A stretch of DNA of 64,000 bases from Aspidapion aeneum (Eukaryota; Arthropoda; Insecta; Coleoptera; Brentidae): NCBI GenBank assembly GCA_963576565.1, contig OY755042.1, positions 104,399,314 to 104,463,313 of the forward strand. The letters run 5' to 3'. A program made the translations under genes and the position numbers. Below are positions 11,838-24,252 of this stretch, piece by piece; the first letter of the stretch is position 1; each line of letters begins with the position of its first letter. The notes beneath the pieces are model-generated. The model was not told the origin of the DNA, did no database searches, and was given only the letters and a program-made list of their open reading frames with translations.

Positions 11838-13554
11838 CCCACTAAGCACAAAATCGTAAAAAACGTTAAATAAATGTTGAAAAAAAAATGTTTTTTTTCT
11901 AACACAAATTTGTGTTAAAATTAAGTCAACTTTTGACATTGAAAAACATGTAGAAAATCCTAACGAAAATTTCATGTAAAAGCATTACCAAAAATATATT
12001 TCTTATAGCCCATCGCACCGACTTTTTTTCTCTTTACTTAGCTTTAAGTGTTCCTTATGACGTCATATTATGATTATATTAAGAAATGCTTTAGGCTAAG
12101 TAACGAAAAAAAAGTCGGTAAGATGGACCCTTAATAACGTTAAGAAACCAGCAATTAAAAAACCATAATTTCACCAACATTAAAAATAATACCATCAATA
12201 TATGGTTATTTTTATAGGTAATGTTTTTCCTAGATCTCATTTCTAACGTTGAATTTAAGATATATGAAGCTAATAAATGTTTTTTTTAAACATTAAAAAA
12301 ATGATACTATAGAGGGCGCTGCCGCATAGTTCCACTACCAGAACCGGCCATCGTCATTTTTAGTTGCATTTCGCTGCGAGTTCATATGAGTCGATAGCAG
12401 ATACGCTTTGTGCAATTTTGGTTACGACATTTACCTTTTGTAGAAACAACATGGCAAATTAAAAGCACAATTATTAATAATGATTGTGAATACATATTTG
12501 GATAGGAGCATACACCAGTTGTATGGAAAAGATGGTATAGTTAAAGAATAACCAATATGTATGATTTAAATGAAGCATTACAAAATTAGGTAAGAAAAGT
12601 AAACAAAAGTAAAAAAATTGTTTTGTATGGATTATCGCATACCTACGTTACAGTTAATCAGACAGGGAATGTGATAATTCACCGCGAATGATTAGCCGCC
12701 GGACCATAAGCCGCGTATTCATTTGAGGCAGAATTCGCAAGCCTCGCAGCGGTACCAAACGAATGCTTCATTTGCATTCATGCTAAAGTGAATACGCGCC
12801 GTGAAATTGTTTGCCTTGTATTCACTTGAGCATGAATTGTTTGGCCTCGTAGCGAGGCACTTACTACAAAATTATTGTTTACATAGAATTTTAAATTTTA
12901 TTTTCAGACGCTACGGATCCGAATTTCCTTTACTGAGTGTCGAGTTCACGAAAACCTCAACGGACTGTTGCTGCCCTGCGTTTCCAAAATAGAAGAATTT
13001 TATTTACGTTATTTATGTTACCTTTAGAGAAATTTGAAAAAAATATATTTTTTCATTGTTAAAAAAACATTTATTTTTCAATGTTAGAAAAACATTTTTT
13101 TTTTACTGTTAAAAATCAATATTTTTCTAACGTTCGAAAAACACTTTAAAAAAAACGTTATAAAAACATAAGATTATTTTTCTAACGTCAGAAAACGGGT
13201 TATAGTCTAAATTATACGCATTTGTAATGACGTCACCAGGTAAGAAAAAACGTATGGCGTAGATATTTTTGTCAATCAATGTTTTTTGACAGTGACGGAT
13301 ACTTCACATAACCAATTACCTACCTATTTAAATCATAGACACTACTTTTTTTTAAAAGTTTATTGTTACCGCTATTTATAATATACCAAACAAAGATAAA
13401 CAAAAATGACGTCATTACAAATGGGTATAATTTGAACTATATTAAGCTTCTATTTCACTATGAATATGACGTTAGAACTAACATCCAACCTAACGTTATG
13501 TTTTTAAATTATACATTATTTTGACAGTATTAAAATGTTTTTGTGTTTAGTGGG
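11838..13554. mobile_element. Element with CCCACTAA(G/A)CACAAAA inverted ends, nested in hAT-like debris
   Basis: The left end CCCACTAAGCACAAAA (11838) matches the reverse complement of the right end (ending 13554). The interior is rich in ACGTT(A/AG)AAAAA motifs on both strands and has no clear ORF. It sits inside a sequence whose left edge at 11812 (CAGTAGCACACCCAGGAAT) resembles the hAT-like end at 21666, with matching sequence resuming near 13560. This implies insertion of one element in another. I could not define a target duplication. Confidence 0.55.
12018..12118. repeat. ~100-bp imperfect palindrome
   Basis: CCGACTTTTTTTC at the left pairs with AAAAAAAAGTCGG at the right. Inside, TTACTTAGC pairs with GCTAAGTAA, around a TGACGTCA-containing core. 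It may be a small foldback element. Confidence 0.6.
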
Positions 13555-15835
13555 CTGGAGGGGGGGGGAGGGGGGGTGATATCCCATGATATCATATTCC
13601 ATGCTCCTTGTTTTTATTCATAAAGTATGTGGAAAATATTTTTAAAAATCTTAGGCTTAGGTGGTGTAGTCGTGATTTTGATATATGTTGTTCAAATTGA
13701 AGTCCTATAAAAAAATTTAGTTTTCGACCTTGAAGGGGGGGCCGGCTCCCCCCGCCATTATAGATTTGGAGTGCACGAAGAGGTTTTTTTGTAAGACGAA
13801 TGGTTTTCGAGTTATGACGCTAAACATTTCGCCGTCATTTTGGGTTTTGACCAATTTTTTTATTTAGTGGCCTTTAACTTCGAAACTGCTTATTTTGGAG
13901 AAAATCTGTAATGACGTTAAATAAAGACTAACTAATTGCCTATAAAATGAAATATTATTGAGTTCTCTGGGTAGTACCCTTGCTGTGGTACGAGTCCTGA
14001 AACATCCGTTTCCTATGTATTTCCATTAAGCAAAATAAGTCAATTCCGTTTTATGACATTTTTTCAAAAGTATAAGCTATTTACAGAAAGTGTGTAATTT
14101 ATTGTAGAAAATAAAATAACCTTTTAAACCATGTATCACCGAAGTGGGCCAAGTCCAGGGTTAGCACTTAATTGGCATCCAGAAATTGGGGTTATTTAGG
14201 TTACAAAAAATTCTGTTTTTTTTTAGGTTTTATTCAGTTTTCAAAAAAATTAAGCATTTTAGGAAAAATGTTAAAATACCTTTTTTAGAGAAAATAAAAT
14301 GTTCTTTCAAACGGCATATCACAGCTATTATTCACACTACAGGGGCGTCCGCATATTAGGGTTATTTTTTTAATTAATTTCAAGAAGTACCGTCAATGAC
14401 ACTGTTATAGGAAAAGGGCGCACAAGTAAAAAAGCCCACGCGGAAAAAGCGTACATCGAAAGGGAAATCATACAATGAAAGGTTTTGACAAAAATCATAC
14501 AATAAAATAAATTAACTTTTAGAATTAGAATGCTCTACAGGTTAAATTACTTGATCATTTTAATTTTGCCCACAAAAAGGGGGAGATACATTAAAAATTA
14601 AAAAAAAAAATCAGTGTGAAAAAAAAAAAAATTAATACCTTATATTTAAGTTTTCAAAAAGTTTGATTTTTGTTAAATTTTTTAGAGTTTTAACGATCAC
14701 CGGCACACAAAATAAAGAAGTGGTCTTTCACTAACTACGATATCTATAACTTTTCCGGTGTGCTGTTTTGTTTTTAATATTTCGTGCACACACAAATTCG
14801 CTAAAAATTGAAAAAAATTCTAGTTATTAAAATAAATATAAGTTTTTTGCTGGTGTCAACGCGGCTTTAAAAAATAGTTATGTGCAGTGGTCAAATAGTC
14901 TTAAGTTTTTTTGTAATTTAAGTTAAGTATTATCTAGTCTAATGTAAATAATTTATTTTTTGGCATTGAATGAAAATATACCATTTTTTTTATCTTGACC
15001 ATGTATTATTACAATATTTTGATCAAATTTTTCGCAAATTACTCGAAACTTTGAAGGTCTACCAAATTCGGATTCGACGCACCGAAAGGCATATATAGAT
15101 AGGTAGCTCTGGTCAAATGTACACACCTTTTTTATTTTGTATGCCGATGTTATTGTAAGTTTTTGTTCTACTTAAAAGCGTTTTTTTCCCATTTGTTTGT
15201 CCTGCGCGGATATTTCCTGTGCGCTTTTATCCTTTGCGCTTATTTTCGGGTTTCTTAAAACAAGTCAACAACAATATTATTTTTTCAGCCTTTAGCTTAT
15301 CTAAGCCCCCAGTATTTGGGGGGGGGTAATTACCCACCTCTACCCCCCCTCCTTCCCCCCTTGCAACCGCCAGTGTGTGGTGTGAAAGTGTTTTGGTTTA
15401 TTTTATTATCAGTAATAACACAAATAACACTGGGCTGCAAAAAAAATAAAATTCTTGAACCCTTGCATTATTTCCGCTGATTCTTATGTTAGACGACGCC
15501 CTAAATCCAAATATAGCTTGCGTTTTCTTCTACCACACACCATTTTTGAGGGAGCAGCCCTTTTACCTATTTTTATGATTCTTCGATAATAATTATAATA
15601 CTATCGACATAAATTTAAATTTTTGAGTATAAAGAGAGTTATTTTAGTTTCAAACCATAATAAATACATGGGCGCACCAGGGGGGGGGGGGCTTGGGGAC
15701 CGGGAGTAAATCTTTCTCGCAAAGGCCAGTTCCATACAATGTAATGTTTGTCCCGTGCCCGGCTGTCCCATTCACAAATAAAACAATATATGTTAATAAA
15801 TAAAAGTGGAAAAAATTTGTTTGGTTGGTTTCTGC

Positions 15836-15836
<1 letters not shown>
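13555..15836. other. Gene-free stretch with G- or C-rich transposon edges
   Basis: Runs of G or C at 13559, 13735 and 15303-15360 resemble the subterminal regions of the hAT-type elements in this window. The segment ending AACCGCCAGTG at 15375 matches the right end of the MITE at 1197-1443. Nothing coding is recognised. Confidence 0.45.

Positions 15837-15840
<4 letters not shown>

Positions 15841-15910
<70 letters not shown>
15841..15910. repeat. (TA)35 microsatellite
   Basis: Uninterrupted TA dinucleotide run of 70 bp. Confidence 0.98.
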
Positions 15911-15911
<1 letters not shown>

Positions 15912-16860
15912 TTTTATATACTAATATGTTGCTTTATACTTTGCTATAACGTCTATTACCCTTACCGTTAAGCTGTAAATTTTGTAAAAATAATTAGAAA
16001 ATGCATATAAAACGGTAAAATCGACAATGTCCCTTTACCATTTATGCAAAACACCCCCCCCCCCAAAACAAATGGCTTACCACCTTGCTATAAATATTAA
16101 TGTTTAAGAACTTTAAACTCTCCAGTCGCTCAGAAATAATGATGTTAAGGCCAAAAAAATCCTTTCCGTCCCACCAAACTATCGAAAAGCAGTAAAAATA
16201 GGAAGGGGGGGGGTGATGGGGAAAAACGGAGTTCATATTTGGATTCAGGAGGTCATGTTACATAAGAATCAGCAAGAATGGTGTCAGGGCCGATTTTCAT
16301 GCTGACCAGTGTAATTGAGAAAAATATTCCGAAAACCGCATATTGTTCAGTTACAAAGTTAGCATCTTTTCGACACTATGTATCTCAAAAAAAATAAAAA
16401 TTTTTGTCAAAAACAAAGTACTATTGCTGCGCGGGCAAGCAAGGTAAAAATTGTGAAATTTTGTTATTTCTCTAGGAGTTTTTTGCCACTCCCTAGCACA
16501 GTGTTTAATTTAATTGAAAATTTTTGACATTAGACAGGTTCGCGTGACTTCGGTGTAGCTCAGAAACAATTAAGGATCAGACTTGAAAAATGTTTAAACA
16601 TAGGAAAAAGGCAAGTGCATGTGCGATTAGATATACCTTTTATCAAGGTTCCTTTTCATGTAATTCTATCTTACCTGAAAACTAATATTTAATTGGTCAA
16701 TTTGAATTTCATGGGAAATAGTCTAGCTTAATTTTTTTTGTTTTTTAATGGTACTTGGAATGTCGGTACGTATTTGCAACGAATAGTATGTAATAGACCA
16801 GATGCTACACTTTTCAACAATGCATTGACCAAGGGACAAAAGTCGCTATTTTTTACCCCT
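15911..16860. other. Gene-free stretch
   Basis: Short poly-C and poly-G runs near 16052 and 16205. Near 16385-16450 there is a fragment (GCGCGGGCAAGCAAGGTA) of the repeat also seen at 22445 and 45820 (GCGGGCTAGGAAGGTA). No gene is recognised. Confidence 0.45.
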
Positions 16861-17780
16861 GGCAGAGAATATATCTGAGGGCATGGCAGTGCCCGGCTAA
16901 GTCCGCAGCGTAAACTGCTGTACCATCTTTTCTTGAAACATGTCAGCCCATATTTGACCTATCTAAAACTCTACCACACAGTCGTAGATCTTCATTAACA
17001 ACCCCGCAAAGTTCCATGGACTTCCATAAAGTAGTAAAGTAGTAACGAAATTTCAAAAACGACGAAATTGCCACTCACTTACTTACTCACTCATGTATAG
17101 ATCCTCAAAAATCTACTGTACTTGCAGACATGCTACAAAGCTGAAATTTGGCAGACTGATAGAAATTATGACAAAGCCCTGGGAAAAAATCAAAAAACCC
17201 CACGTTTATTTGCTTTCCTTCCCTATAAATGTAAAGTTATGTAAAAGTAACATCGCCCACTTCCAGAAACGCTACAGAGTTGAGCTTCGAAAGGCTAATA
17301 GGAACTAAGATGAAACCACAGAAAAAAATTTAAAAACTTCAAAAATGTTAATTAACTGCCCTCACACATAAATGTAAAATTATGGAAAAGTAACATAGTC
17401 CACTTCCAGAAACACCAGAGAGCTGAGCTTCGAAAGGCTGATAGGAACTATGATAAAACCTTAGAGTAATAATAATATTATTACTCTGAGGATAAAACCA
17501 TATAGGAAAAAATTAAAAAACCTCAAAAATTTTAATAAGGGATTGCAAACGTTTTAAACAATATTCCACATATTTTACTACTTTAAACCTTAAATATTAT
17601 CCAAATCCTTTAAAAAAGGAGTGAAATCATAACAAAAACATTTCATATAAAAAAAAGCCAAGTACGCGAAAATGGCATTCCGTAAAAAGAATTGAGATAA
17701 AAGTAAAGCCTCTAAAGTTCTCTAATACAAATTTTAAAATGTTCTTACTAGTTTGGAAATGTTTTTCTAAACTTGGCTAT
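16861..17780 (+). repeat. Family B dispersed repeat, copy 2
   Basis: A fuller copy. It has a leader shared with the reversed copy near 47150-47500 (CCATCTTTTCTTGAAACAT, TTGCCACTCACTTACTTAC), a (ACTC/ACTT)n microsatellite, then degenerate units of about 140 bp, then the end motif CTAAACTTGGCTAT. Microsatellite followed by tandem units parallels family A. A 31-bp element interrupts it at 17460-17490. Confidence 0.75.
17460..17490. mobile_element. 31-bp two-ended transposon remnant
   Basis: CTTAGAGTAATAA at the left and TTATTACTCTGAG at the right form a near-perfect palindrome of 31 bp, flanked by the perfect 8-bp direct repeat GATAAAAC (17452-17459 and 17491-17498). The same ends (CTCAGAGTAATAA, TTATTACTCTAAG) and the same 8-bp duplication length bound the 3.2-kb element at 44657-47900. 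It therefore reads as an insertion reduced to little more than its two termini. Confidence 0.75.
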
Positions 17781-17940
17781 TAGGGCTCTTAGGCAGTTTA
17801 AAGAAACATTTCCAAACAAGTAAGAACCTTTCATTTTGAAATTTGTATTAGAGAACTTGGCTTTACTTTTATCTCTATTCTTTTTACGGAATACCATTTT
17901 TGCAATTTTTTTTTACATGAAATGTTTTTGTTATGATATG
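17631..17940. repeat. Inverted repeat of family B tails
   Basis: The family B 3' part (17631-17780, with AAAATGGCATTCCGTAAAAA and ACTAGTTTGGAAATG) is followed 20 bp later by its reverse complement (17803-17940). The same head-to-head arrangement occurs at 45970-46330, so this hairpin is a family feature and not a chance event. Confidence 0.8.
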
Positions 17941-18244
17941 TTATCTGCCCGGGAGTGTTTGTGAAAAATGTTATGTAAGAATCCAACCCTTTTGAGCAGA
18001 TATTACATAAAGTTGGTATTTCTTATGGTACCCATGATAACCCCTCTTTTTATTAGATTTGCGAAAATATTCTTTTTAAAATGTTGTAAAACACTTAATA
18101 TGTTGTTTTTTATTATTTGTTTGTATTTTTTGTTTCTATTTAATGTTTTATTTTTTTAGTCAGTTGAAAATACTTTTAAAACAGTAAATCAAATATAAAA
18201 ATGTAATCAAAAATTAATGTCAATTGCAATAGGTCAAAAATCAA

Positions 18245-18800
18245 AATTTTTTGTAATATCTTAAAAACCCCAAAATTCTAATTTACTTCCCTTCCCTATA
18301 AGCATATAAAGTTATGCGCCCACTTCCAGAAACGCTAGAGAGCGGAACTTTAGAAGGCCGATAGGAACTATGATAAAACTATAGGAAAACATTTCAAAAC
18401 ATCATAATTTTAATTTAATTTCTTCCTCTATAAATGTAAAGTTATGTAAAAGTAACATTGCCCACTTTTAGAAACGCTAGAGAGCTGAGCTTTGGAAGTG
18501 CGTATGATAAAACAAGAAAAAATTAAAAAACCTCAAGATTTTATATAAGGCATTGCAAAAGTTTTGAACAATATTCCGCATATTTTACTACTTCATAACT
18601 TAAATATTATCCAAATCCTTTAAAAAAGGAGTGAAATCATAACAAAAACTTTTTATTATGTAAAAAAAGCCAAGTACGCGAATATGATATTCCGTAAAAC
18701 AATTGAGATAAAAGTAAAGCCAAGTTCCTCCAATACAAATTAATTAAAATGAAAGGTTCTTACTAGTTTGGAAATGTCTTTCTAAACTTGGCTATAAAAT
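18245..18800 (+). repeat. Family B dispersed repeat, copy 3
   Basis: Shorter copy with two internal units (GCTAGAGAGC motifs near 18340 and 18478) and the standard end, CTAAACTTGGCTAT near 18795. It follows the inverted repeat of copy 2 by about 300 bp. Confidence 0.7.
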
Positions 18801-19436
18801 ATTTTTAAAACAGCAAACTAAGAAATTAATAAAAAATATAAAGGTAGTGGAAAGTAAAAATATAAATAAACAAAATTTAAAGGGAATTTTATTCAAAGAT
18901 ATTATAACAAATAAGCAATTTATACCAAAATTAAATTTACACAAATTTAAAAGTTCCTTCTTCCAAAATGAAGTTTTTTCAAAACCCCACGTAGCTTGAA
19001 AATGGCTGATGCGGTTTTCACCTTAGAGCTTCTGTGTCAGATTTTTTTATCTCACCTAGAGACACCTGTCTTAATATTTTTATTTCATAGTACTTTAAAA
19101 GTATTTTGAATTGGGGACATTAATAGCCATTCTTCCTTTTGTAATTGCGCCAATGCATTTTTCAATGTTCAGGTCCGGATACAGAAAAATGTTAAAAATT
19201 TGTTTGTAATGTCATAAGAGGTCATGTTTTCTTGCACCTGACTTTGCCGCTGGCGGTTATACAATGTTAAAAACATTCAAAAATGGAGAAAGTGAATTGT
19301 TATTAACCCATTGCTTGCACTGTCAAGGTTAGCTAAGTAACTCTTTTCATAAAAACAAAACTTTCATTATTAATTTAATTTCTTCATTGCGAGATTTAAA
19401 AGCGATGTCGACTGTTCGCTACTATTGCCATTAGAC

Positions 19437-19910
19437 AGTGGCGTATCAGAAGGTAAGCGAAGGATCAAATATCCCCCGCTGCCTAAATAAAAACTGCCTT
19501 TTGTTTTAGAGATTTTTAGGCTCTTCGTTATTGGCGTTGTTTTAACCCATAGCAGTCAAATAAAAAAAAATATAAAAAAATAAATCCCTATCCTCTTATC
19601 CATCGTTATAAATGACAAAAAAATCGTCAAGGACCATAAAGGAAATTGGTATAACTGTCCAATGTCAAAGACGGAATTATTAATAAACGCACATGATCAA
19701 AAACGTCATTCATCAAAACAAGACAAGAATAAAATCAAAGTTTAGTATAACGTCTTTTATTAAAAGCGGACAAAATCATAAAAAGTGGCCATGTCTAGCA
19801 TGATCAAATCTCTCTTTTCTTTTTTTGACTCTAGATTTTTATTTTATTAAGTAAGTAGAACCTTTAAACCTCTAAAACAAAAGACAGATTTTACTTAGGC
19901 AGCGTGGGAG
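19437..19910. mobile_element. hAT-like inverted-repeat element, right end degenerate
   Basis: Begins CAGTGGCGTATCAG. A block near 19478-19515 (GCTGCCTAAATAAAA, CTTTTGTTTTAGAG) recurs inverted at 19872-19910 (CTCTAAAACAAAAG, TTACTTAGGCAGCG). No coding region is seen. The right terminus and a target duplication were not identified. Confidence 0.5.
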
Positions 19911-19964
19911 ATATATAAATTAAAATATACTACTACTATGTCGGTTTAGAACGTTTTTCTCCGT

Positions 19965-20640
19965 TGTCCGACCTCCTTCGATCCTGACCAATCTTCTGTC
20001 AGGTTTTTTGACTCATTGATCTTTGGATTGATTGTTGCCATTCTAGTTTAGGACGCCCTCTTTTTCTGCGCCCTATTAGTTGCCATTCTAGGACCTGCTT
20101 TGTAATCTTTCGTCGTCCATCCGTTGTATATGGCCGTAGCATATCAGTTGTCTTTTAGTTTTCTATTATGCGACAAGTTTCTGTTCCATACAACAGCGTG
20201 CTTTTCACCACTGTGTCACATATGTTAAATTTTACATTCTTTTTATCTCTCTGCTCCATAAAATACTGTTAATACGTCCAATAACCTTTTTTACTTTTAC
20301 TATTCTTTTTTCCAGTACTTTACAGTCTGTTCCTGTCTTATCAAGTATTCATACTCATTGCATGGAGATATTGTTTGTCCATTGTCTAGTTCTAACTCAC
20401 TTGATTCGTGTCTTGTCCAAGTTCACTGTTAACCCCCACTTTTGGTATTCTTCCGTTAACCTTCTTAACATATACTCCATGTCTTCTTTATCATTAGCTA
20501 CAATTACTTGGTCGTCAGCAAACTGTAGTGTGTATATGGTAAATCGATCGTTAAGTTCTATTCCCATGCCGTTTACTTTACGTTTCCAGTTTTTTAGAGC
20601 TCCTGCGATCGGTTTCAATCTTTTGGAGTTTTACTGAGAT
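19965..20640 (-). mobile_element. LINE reverse transcriptase fragment with intact FADD
   Basis: The frame at 20618-20397 reads YTLQFADDQVIVANDKEDM followed by YQKWGLTVNLDKT, the catalytic FADD block of a LINE reverse transcriptase. Downstream on the same strand, frame-broken pieces resemble the LINE C-terminus: a YGTET-like block near 20185, and an Arg-rich RGRPK-type block near 20060. Upstream RT and endonuclease are absent. The fragment is related to the LINE at 32435-33339. Confidence 0.75.
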
Positions 20641-20698
20641 GGGATTCCAATATAAGCTGCGCATTTTATAGTATTTAAATATTGTTTCCTGTTTAATA

Positions 20699-20900
20699 TA
20701 GGGTGTCCCATTCCAAACGTTCCACCCGAGCTTTCTGGAGAACTGTTAAAAATTTTCAAAAATGCCGAGACACGTCGATTTTGTTTGCGAGGGGAACACT
20801 TTTTCACGGTTTTTTTTCACCTCTTAATTTTCAATAGGGAAAGTGGGTCAAGTGATACATCGTTGGAAAGGTCTTTCAGTTCTTTATAATTTTTCGTATC
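20699..20900. repeat. Family C one-armed fragment
   Basis: GGGTGTCCCATTCC, AATGCCGAGACACGTCGATTT, TTTGCGAGGGG and AAGTGGGTCAAGTGATAC match one arm of the foldback at 10439-11192. Confidence 0.75.
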
Positions 20901-21530
20901 ACTAGTTTTCAAGTTATTTGCTTTAGAATTTATTAAATGAGCAATATGAAATAACCGCATAATTTCACTTAGACCTTGGTGAAAATTCCACTTTTTTTAA
21001 ACCAAAGATCTTAGTAAATGTTGATGTCACATTGACCATGCACATGTTCTGAAGAGTCTGTTGATGACGAAACAGTTAACTGTCAACACTTAATAGCTGT
21101 CCATTAGATCTTGGATCCCCGTGGGTGTACAGCTTTCGAGCTGTCCACGGAAAAATACAAGAGAAACAGAATCCTTCTATACGCGCTTAGTCCTGAAAAA
21201 TTGTTGTTGTTTTCTTTATTAACGGGTACTAAACTAAAATTGTTGGTGTTAAGTTTCACGGTGAAAGACTCGGTTGAAGACTTAGTAGAGTTCAGTGAAT
21301 GATTGGTTTTAATGGTTTTGCTTCAATAAATCAGTAATGCTTTGTACGCCACTGGATTAATTTTGCTAGCTTAATAAGAAATAAAAAAAAACATGTTTAA
21401 TTAAGAACAGGCGGTTTATGGCTGCGCCATTAAGATTTTAGTGATTTGAGATAGTGGCTTTTGCTAGGATCAAGTCTCATTTTACTTAAGCCCCAAATGG
21501 TAACATTTATATTTTACAATCTATACATTA

Positions 21531-21663
21531 GGGACTTGTTGCAACAAAGCCAGGCAGAAATAGTGCCGGGCACTATTCTGACAGTTTCACATTATAGGAA
21601 CAGCTGTCTTCTTTCAAAATGAATGAAAATTATGCCTTTGTGTATTATAAGAGCCGGAATTAA
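21531..21663. repeat. Family E MITE fragment
   Basis: GGGACTTGTTGCAACAAAGCC, AGTGCCGGGCACTATTCTG and AAGAGCCGGAATTAATA match the element at 34417-34696 in a syntaxin intron. This copy is half length. Confidence 0.65.
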
Positions 21664-21665
21664 TA

Positions 21666-22377
21666 CAGTGGCGCACCCAGGAATATGTCTTGGGGGGGGC
21701 GAGGCCTCTTGGGGGGGGGCGAAGCCTCATGATGTCCAATTTTAAGCTATTTTTTGTGTTTTTTCATGAAAAATTTGGAAAATATGCAAAAAAAATCTAA
21801 GGCTTGGTTCGACTTTGGTATGGCAATTTTGAAAGATAAACTGTCAGTTTTCAAAAAAAAAATCTCATATTTTTCTAGCTCATTAGCAGACTCGAAAAAA
21901 AAACTCCAAGCTATATCAGCCTTGAAAACAGTTTTTTGTAAATCTCTCAGAAACGAAAGCTTCCACAAAGTTTTTGATTATAACACAAATTATTGAGAAA
22001 AGTATGTTCTACTATAGGTATTCCGAAAACCGCATATCGATGCGCAGCTCCGTTAAAAAGTTATCATATTTTCAATTTTTAAAATAGACTTTGACCGAAA
22101 TTTAAACAGCTCAGTGTCGTACACTATTTTACCTGAAAATTTAATGAAAATCGGTTCAGCGATTTAGAAGACAGACGTCACGACGATATTGCTAAAATAC
22201 ATCAATTCGGGGGGGGGGGGGGTGATAGTTTCGGGGGGGGGGGAGACCCCAGGAGGCTGTATTTTATGCTTTTTTATGTTTGTATTCATGAAATATGTGG
22301 AAAATATCTAAAAAAATTTTAGCTTCGGGGGGGGGGGGCAGCCGGGCCCCCCAGGCCCCCCCTTATATACGCCACTG
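21666..22377. mobile_element. hAT-like element with poly-G subterminal tracts
   Basis: Left end CAGTGGCGCACCCAGGAAT; right end TATATACGCCACTG. G-runs of 7-13 bases lie near 21692, 21713, 22210 and 22328. No 8-bp duplication is found, so the two ends may belong to related elements. Frames at 21747-21996 are not recognisable proteins. Confidence 0.5.
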
Positions 22378-23149
22378 ACTTAAATAACTCATTTTCGGCG
22401 TTATATCAAAAAAACTTTTTTTCGTCGAAAACAGTACCTTCCTTAGCCATTATTGCGCGGGCTAGGAAGGTAAAAATATGTTTTTTAAAAATTTACAAAA
22501 TCATAGCTTTTGAAGAGGTTATTTGCCATCACTATATCTTCTTAACCCTCGTCTGAACCTATATTTTTTTTCCAAAAAAGAAATTTTTTGACATAATAAA
22601 TGAATCACAAAATTATTTGACAATGTCAAATTTGTCATTTTTAAAATTTACAGTCTCTTGAAACATAGGGTCAATTTTTAAAAAAATGATCTAGAGTTAA
22701 GCGAATATTTTATTATTATTTTGTTAATAATAATAGTAGGATAGGCAACAGAAAATACATATCTACCACAAAATTCACGTGACTCATTTTCTTTAAGTTT
22801 AAAATAAGTAGGAGTAAAGTGTAATGTAAATTGTTGTAGCCATACGGCGCGCTAATTACTTTGCAATATTTATTGACAAACCTACATTAAATTTAAACAC
22901 TAAAAAGTTGTAATTGCATTTTGAAATTTTCGTCAAAAGCAATTTGACGACTAACTTGCTATAGAGGAAGATCTTTCATATATCTATTTGTTATTTAATT
23001 CTTCCAACAACACCAACAGTAATGTTTTCTAGAGATCCTGTATGTATAAAGCTAATTTTCTTCTGCAGCAACTTTTGTGTTTCTGTTGTCGGTTTTCAAC
23101 AATCTTAGCTAAAGTTCCTGTATGTTACGGAAACAAATGTTGCTTATTT
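22378..23149. other. Gene-free stretch
   Basis: The first 100 bp match a repeat also present at 45760-45845 (GGGCTAGGAAGGTAAAAA). The remainder is AT-rich and unassigned. Confidence 0.45.
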
Positions 23150-24252
23150 CCAGCAAACATGGATTACAAAAAAGTACTTTTTAAGTACTGGCTTTCACTG
23201 CAGCCCATAACGGCAAAGTACTAAGTAGGAAGTACTTAATTTGTATTGATTTGGAACAACGGCCTGAATTAGGCCAGCAACTATATATTTTAATACAAAA
23301 AACACTGTATACTTTTAAAGTAATGCATTTTTTTAAAACTTCTTTGTACACAAAAGCATGTACCTTTAAAGCAATGTATTTTCGTCGTATTTTTAGTAAC
23401 TACAAAAAAAACTGAATTTTTATATATTCTTAAAAATAACCTGTACTTTTAAAGCATTGTATTTTATTAATTTTTTTAGTAGTACAAAGAAACTACTTTT
23501 ATTGTAAATATTAGAAGACATTACGTCACTCATGTCTCATATTTACGGAAAGAAATATTTGATCATTATATAAGGATCTTTAACATAGAGAAATGGATCT
23601 TTAATATCCCTTTTCATATCAGATGAGGATATTTCCAAAGATTATGGAACAGTCCACATCAATTAAAAAATAAATAAAATCATTCACATTCTTAAGCTTG
23701 ACATTCCTTAGTGTACCTGTAAAATGTTGACTATTCTTTGCCATCTAGTGGCAAGGACGGCAAACATCAACAGTAAAATATTTAATATTTGTACTAAAAT
23801 AAAGTGTTTTAAAAGCAACTGTTTAAAAATACTTTTAAAATGTTTTTTTACTGTTATATTAATTATGCAGTAAAACTTTTAAACATTTAATAATAAATTA
23901 AATGTACCTTAAGAGTACCTTCTTCAAAATGTTATTAAAATGTTTTTTTCTGAATATTTTATTTCCACAGTAAAATATTTAATTTTTTTGTACTAAAATA
24001 AAGTGCTTTAAAAGTAACTGCGTAAATATAAAATGTTTTTTTGCCATTAACCCTGGCTGCTTGTCATTCCTCAAAACTAAAGTATAACTTTTCGTTGTAT
24101 TAAAAATAAAATACTAAAATGTTACGTTTTTTGTACTTTTAAATAATATGCAAATTAGACAATACAAAAATAATAAAAATAATGCATATCGTTGCCGATG
24201 CTAGCAGTTAAAGTATAATATTAGTAAAGTACCAGCAGGTCAGTTTGCTGGG
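23150..24252. mobile_element. Candidate element with CCAGCAAAC inverted ends
   Basis: Left end CCAGCAAAC (23150) and right end GTTTGCTGG (to about 24251). The interior repeats motifs built on AGTACTTTTAAA, and a block starting CAGTAAAATATTTAAT is present twice, at 23771 and 23968. It is non-coding. Element status is inferred from the termini. Confidence 0.45.
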
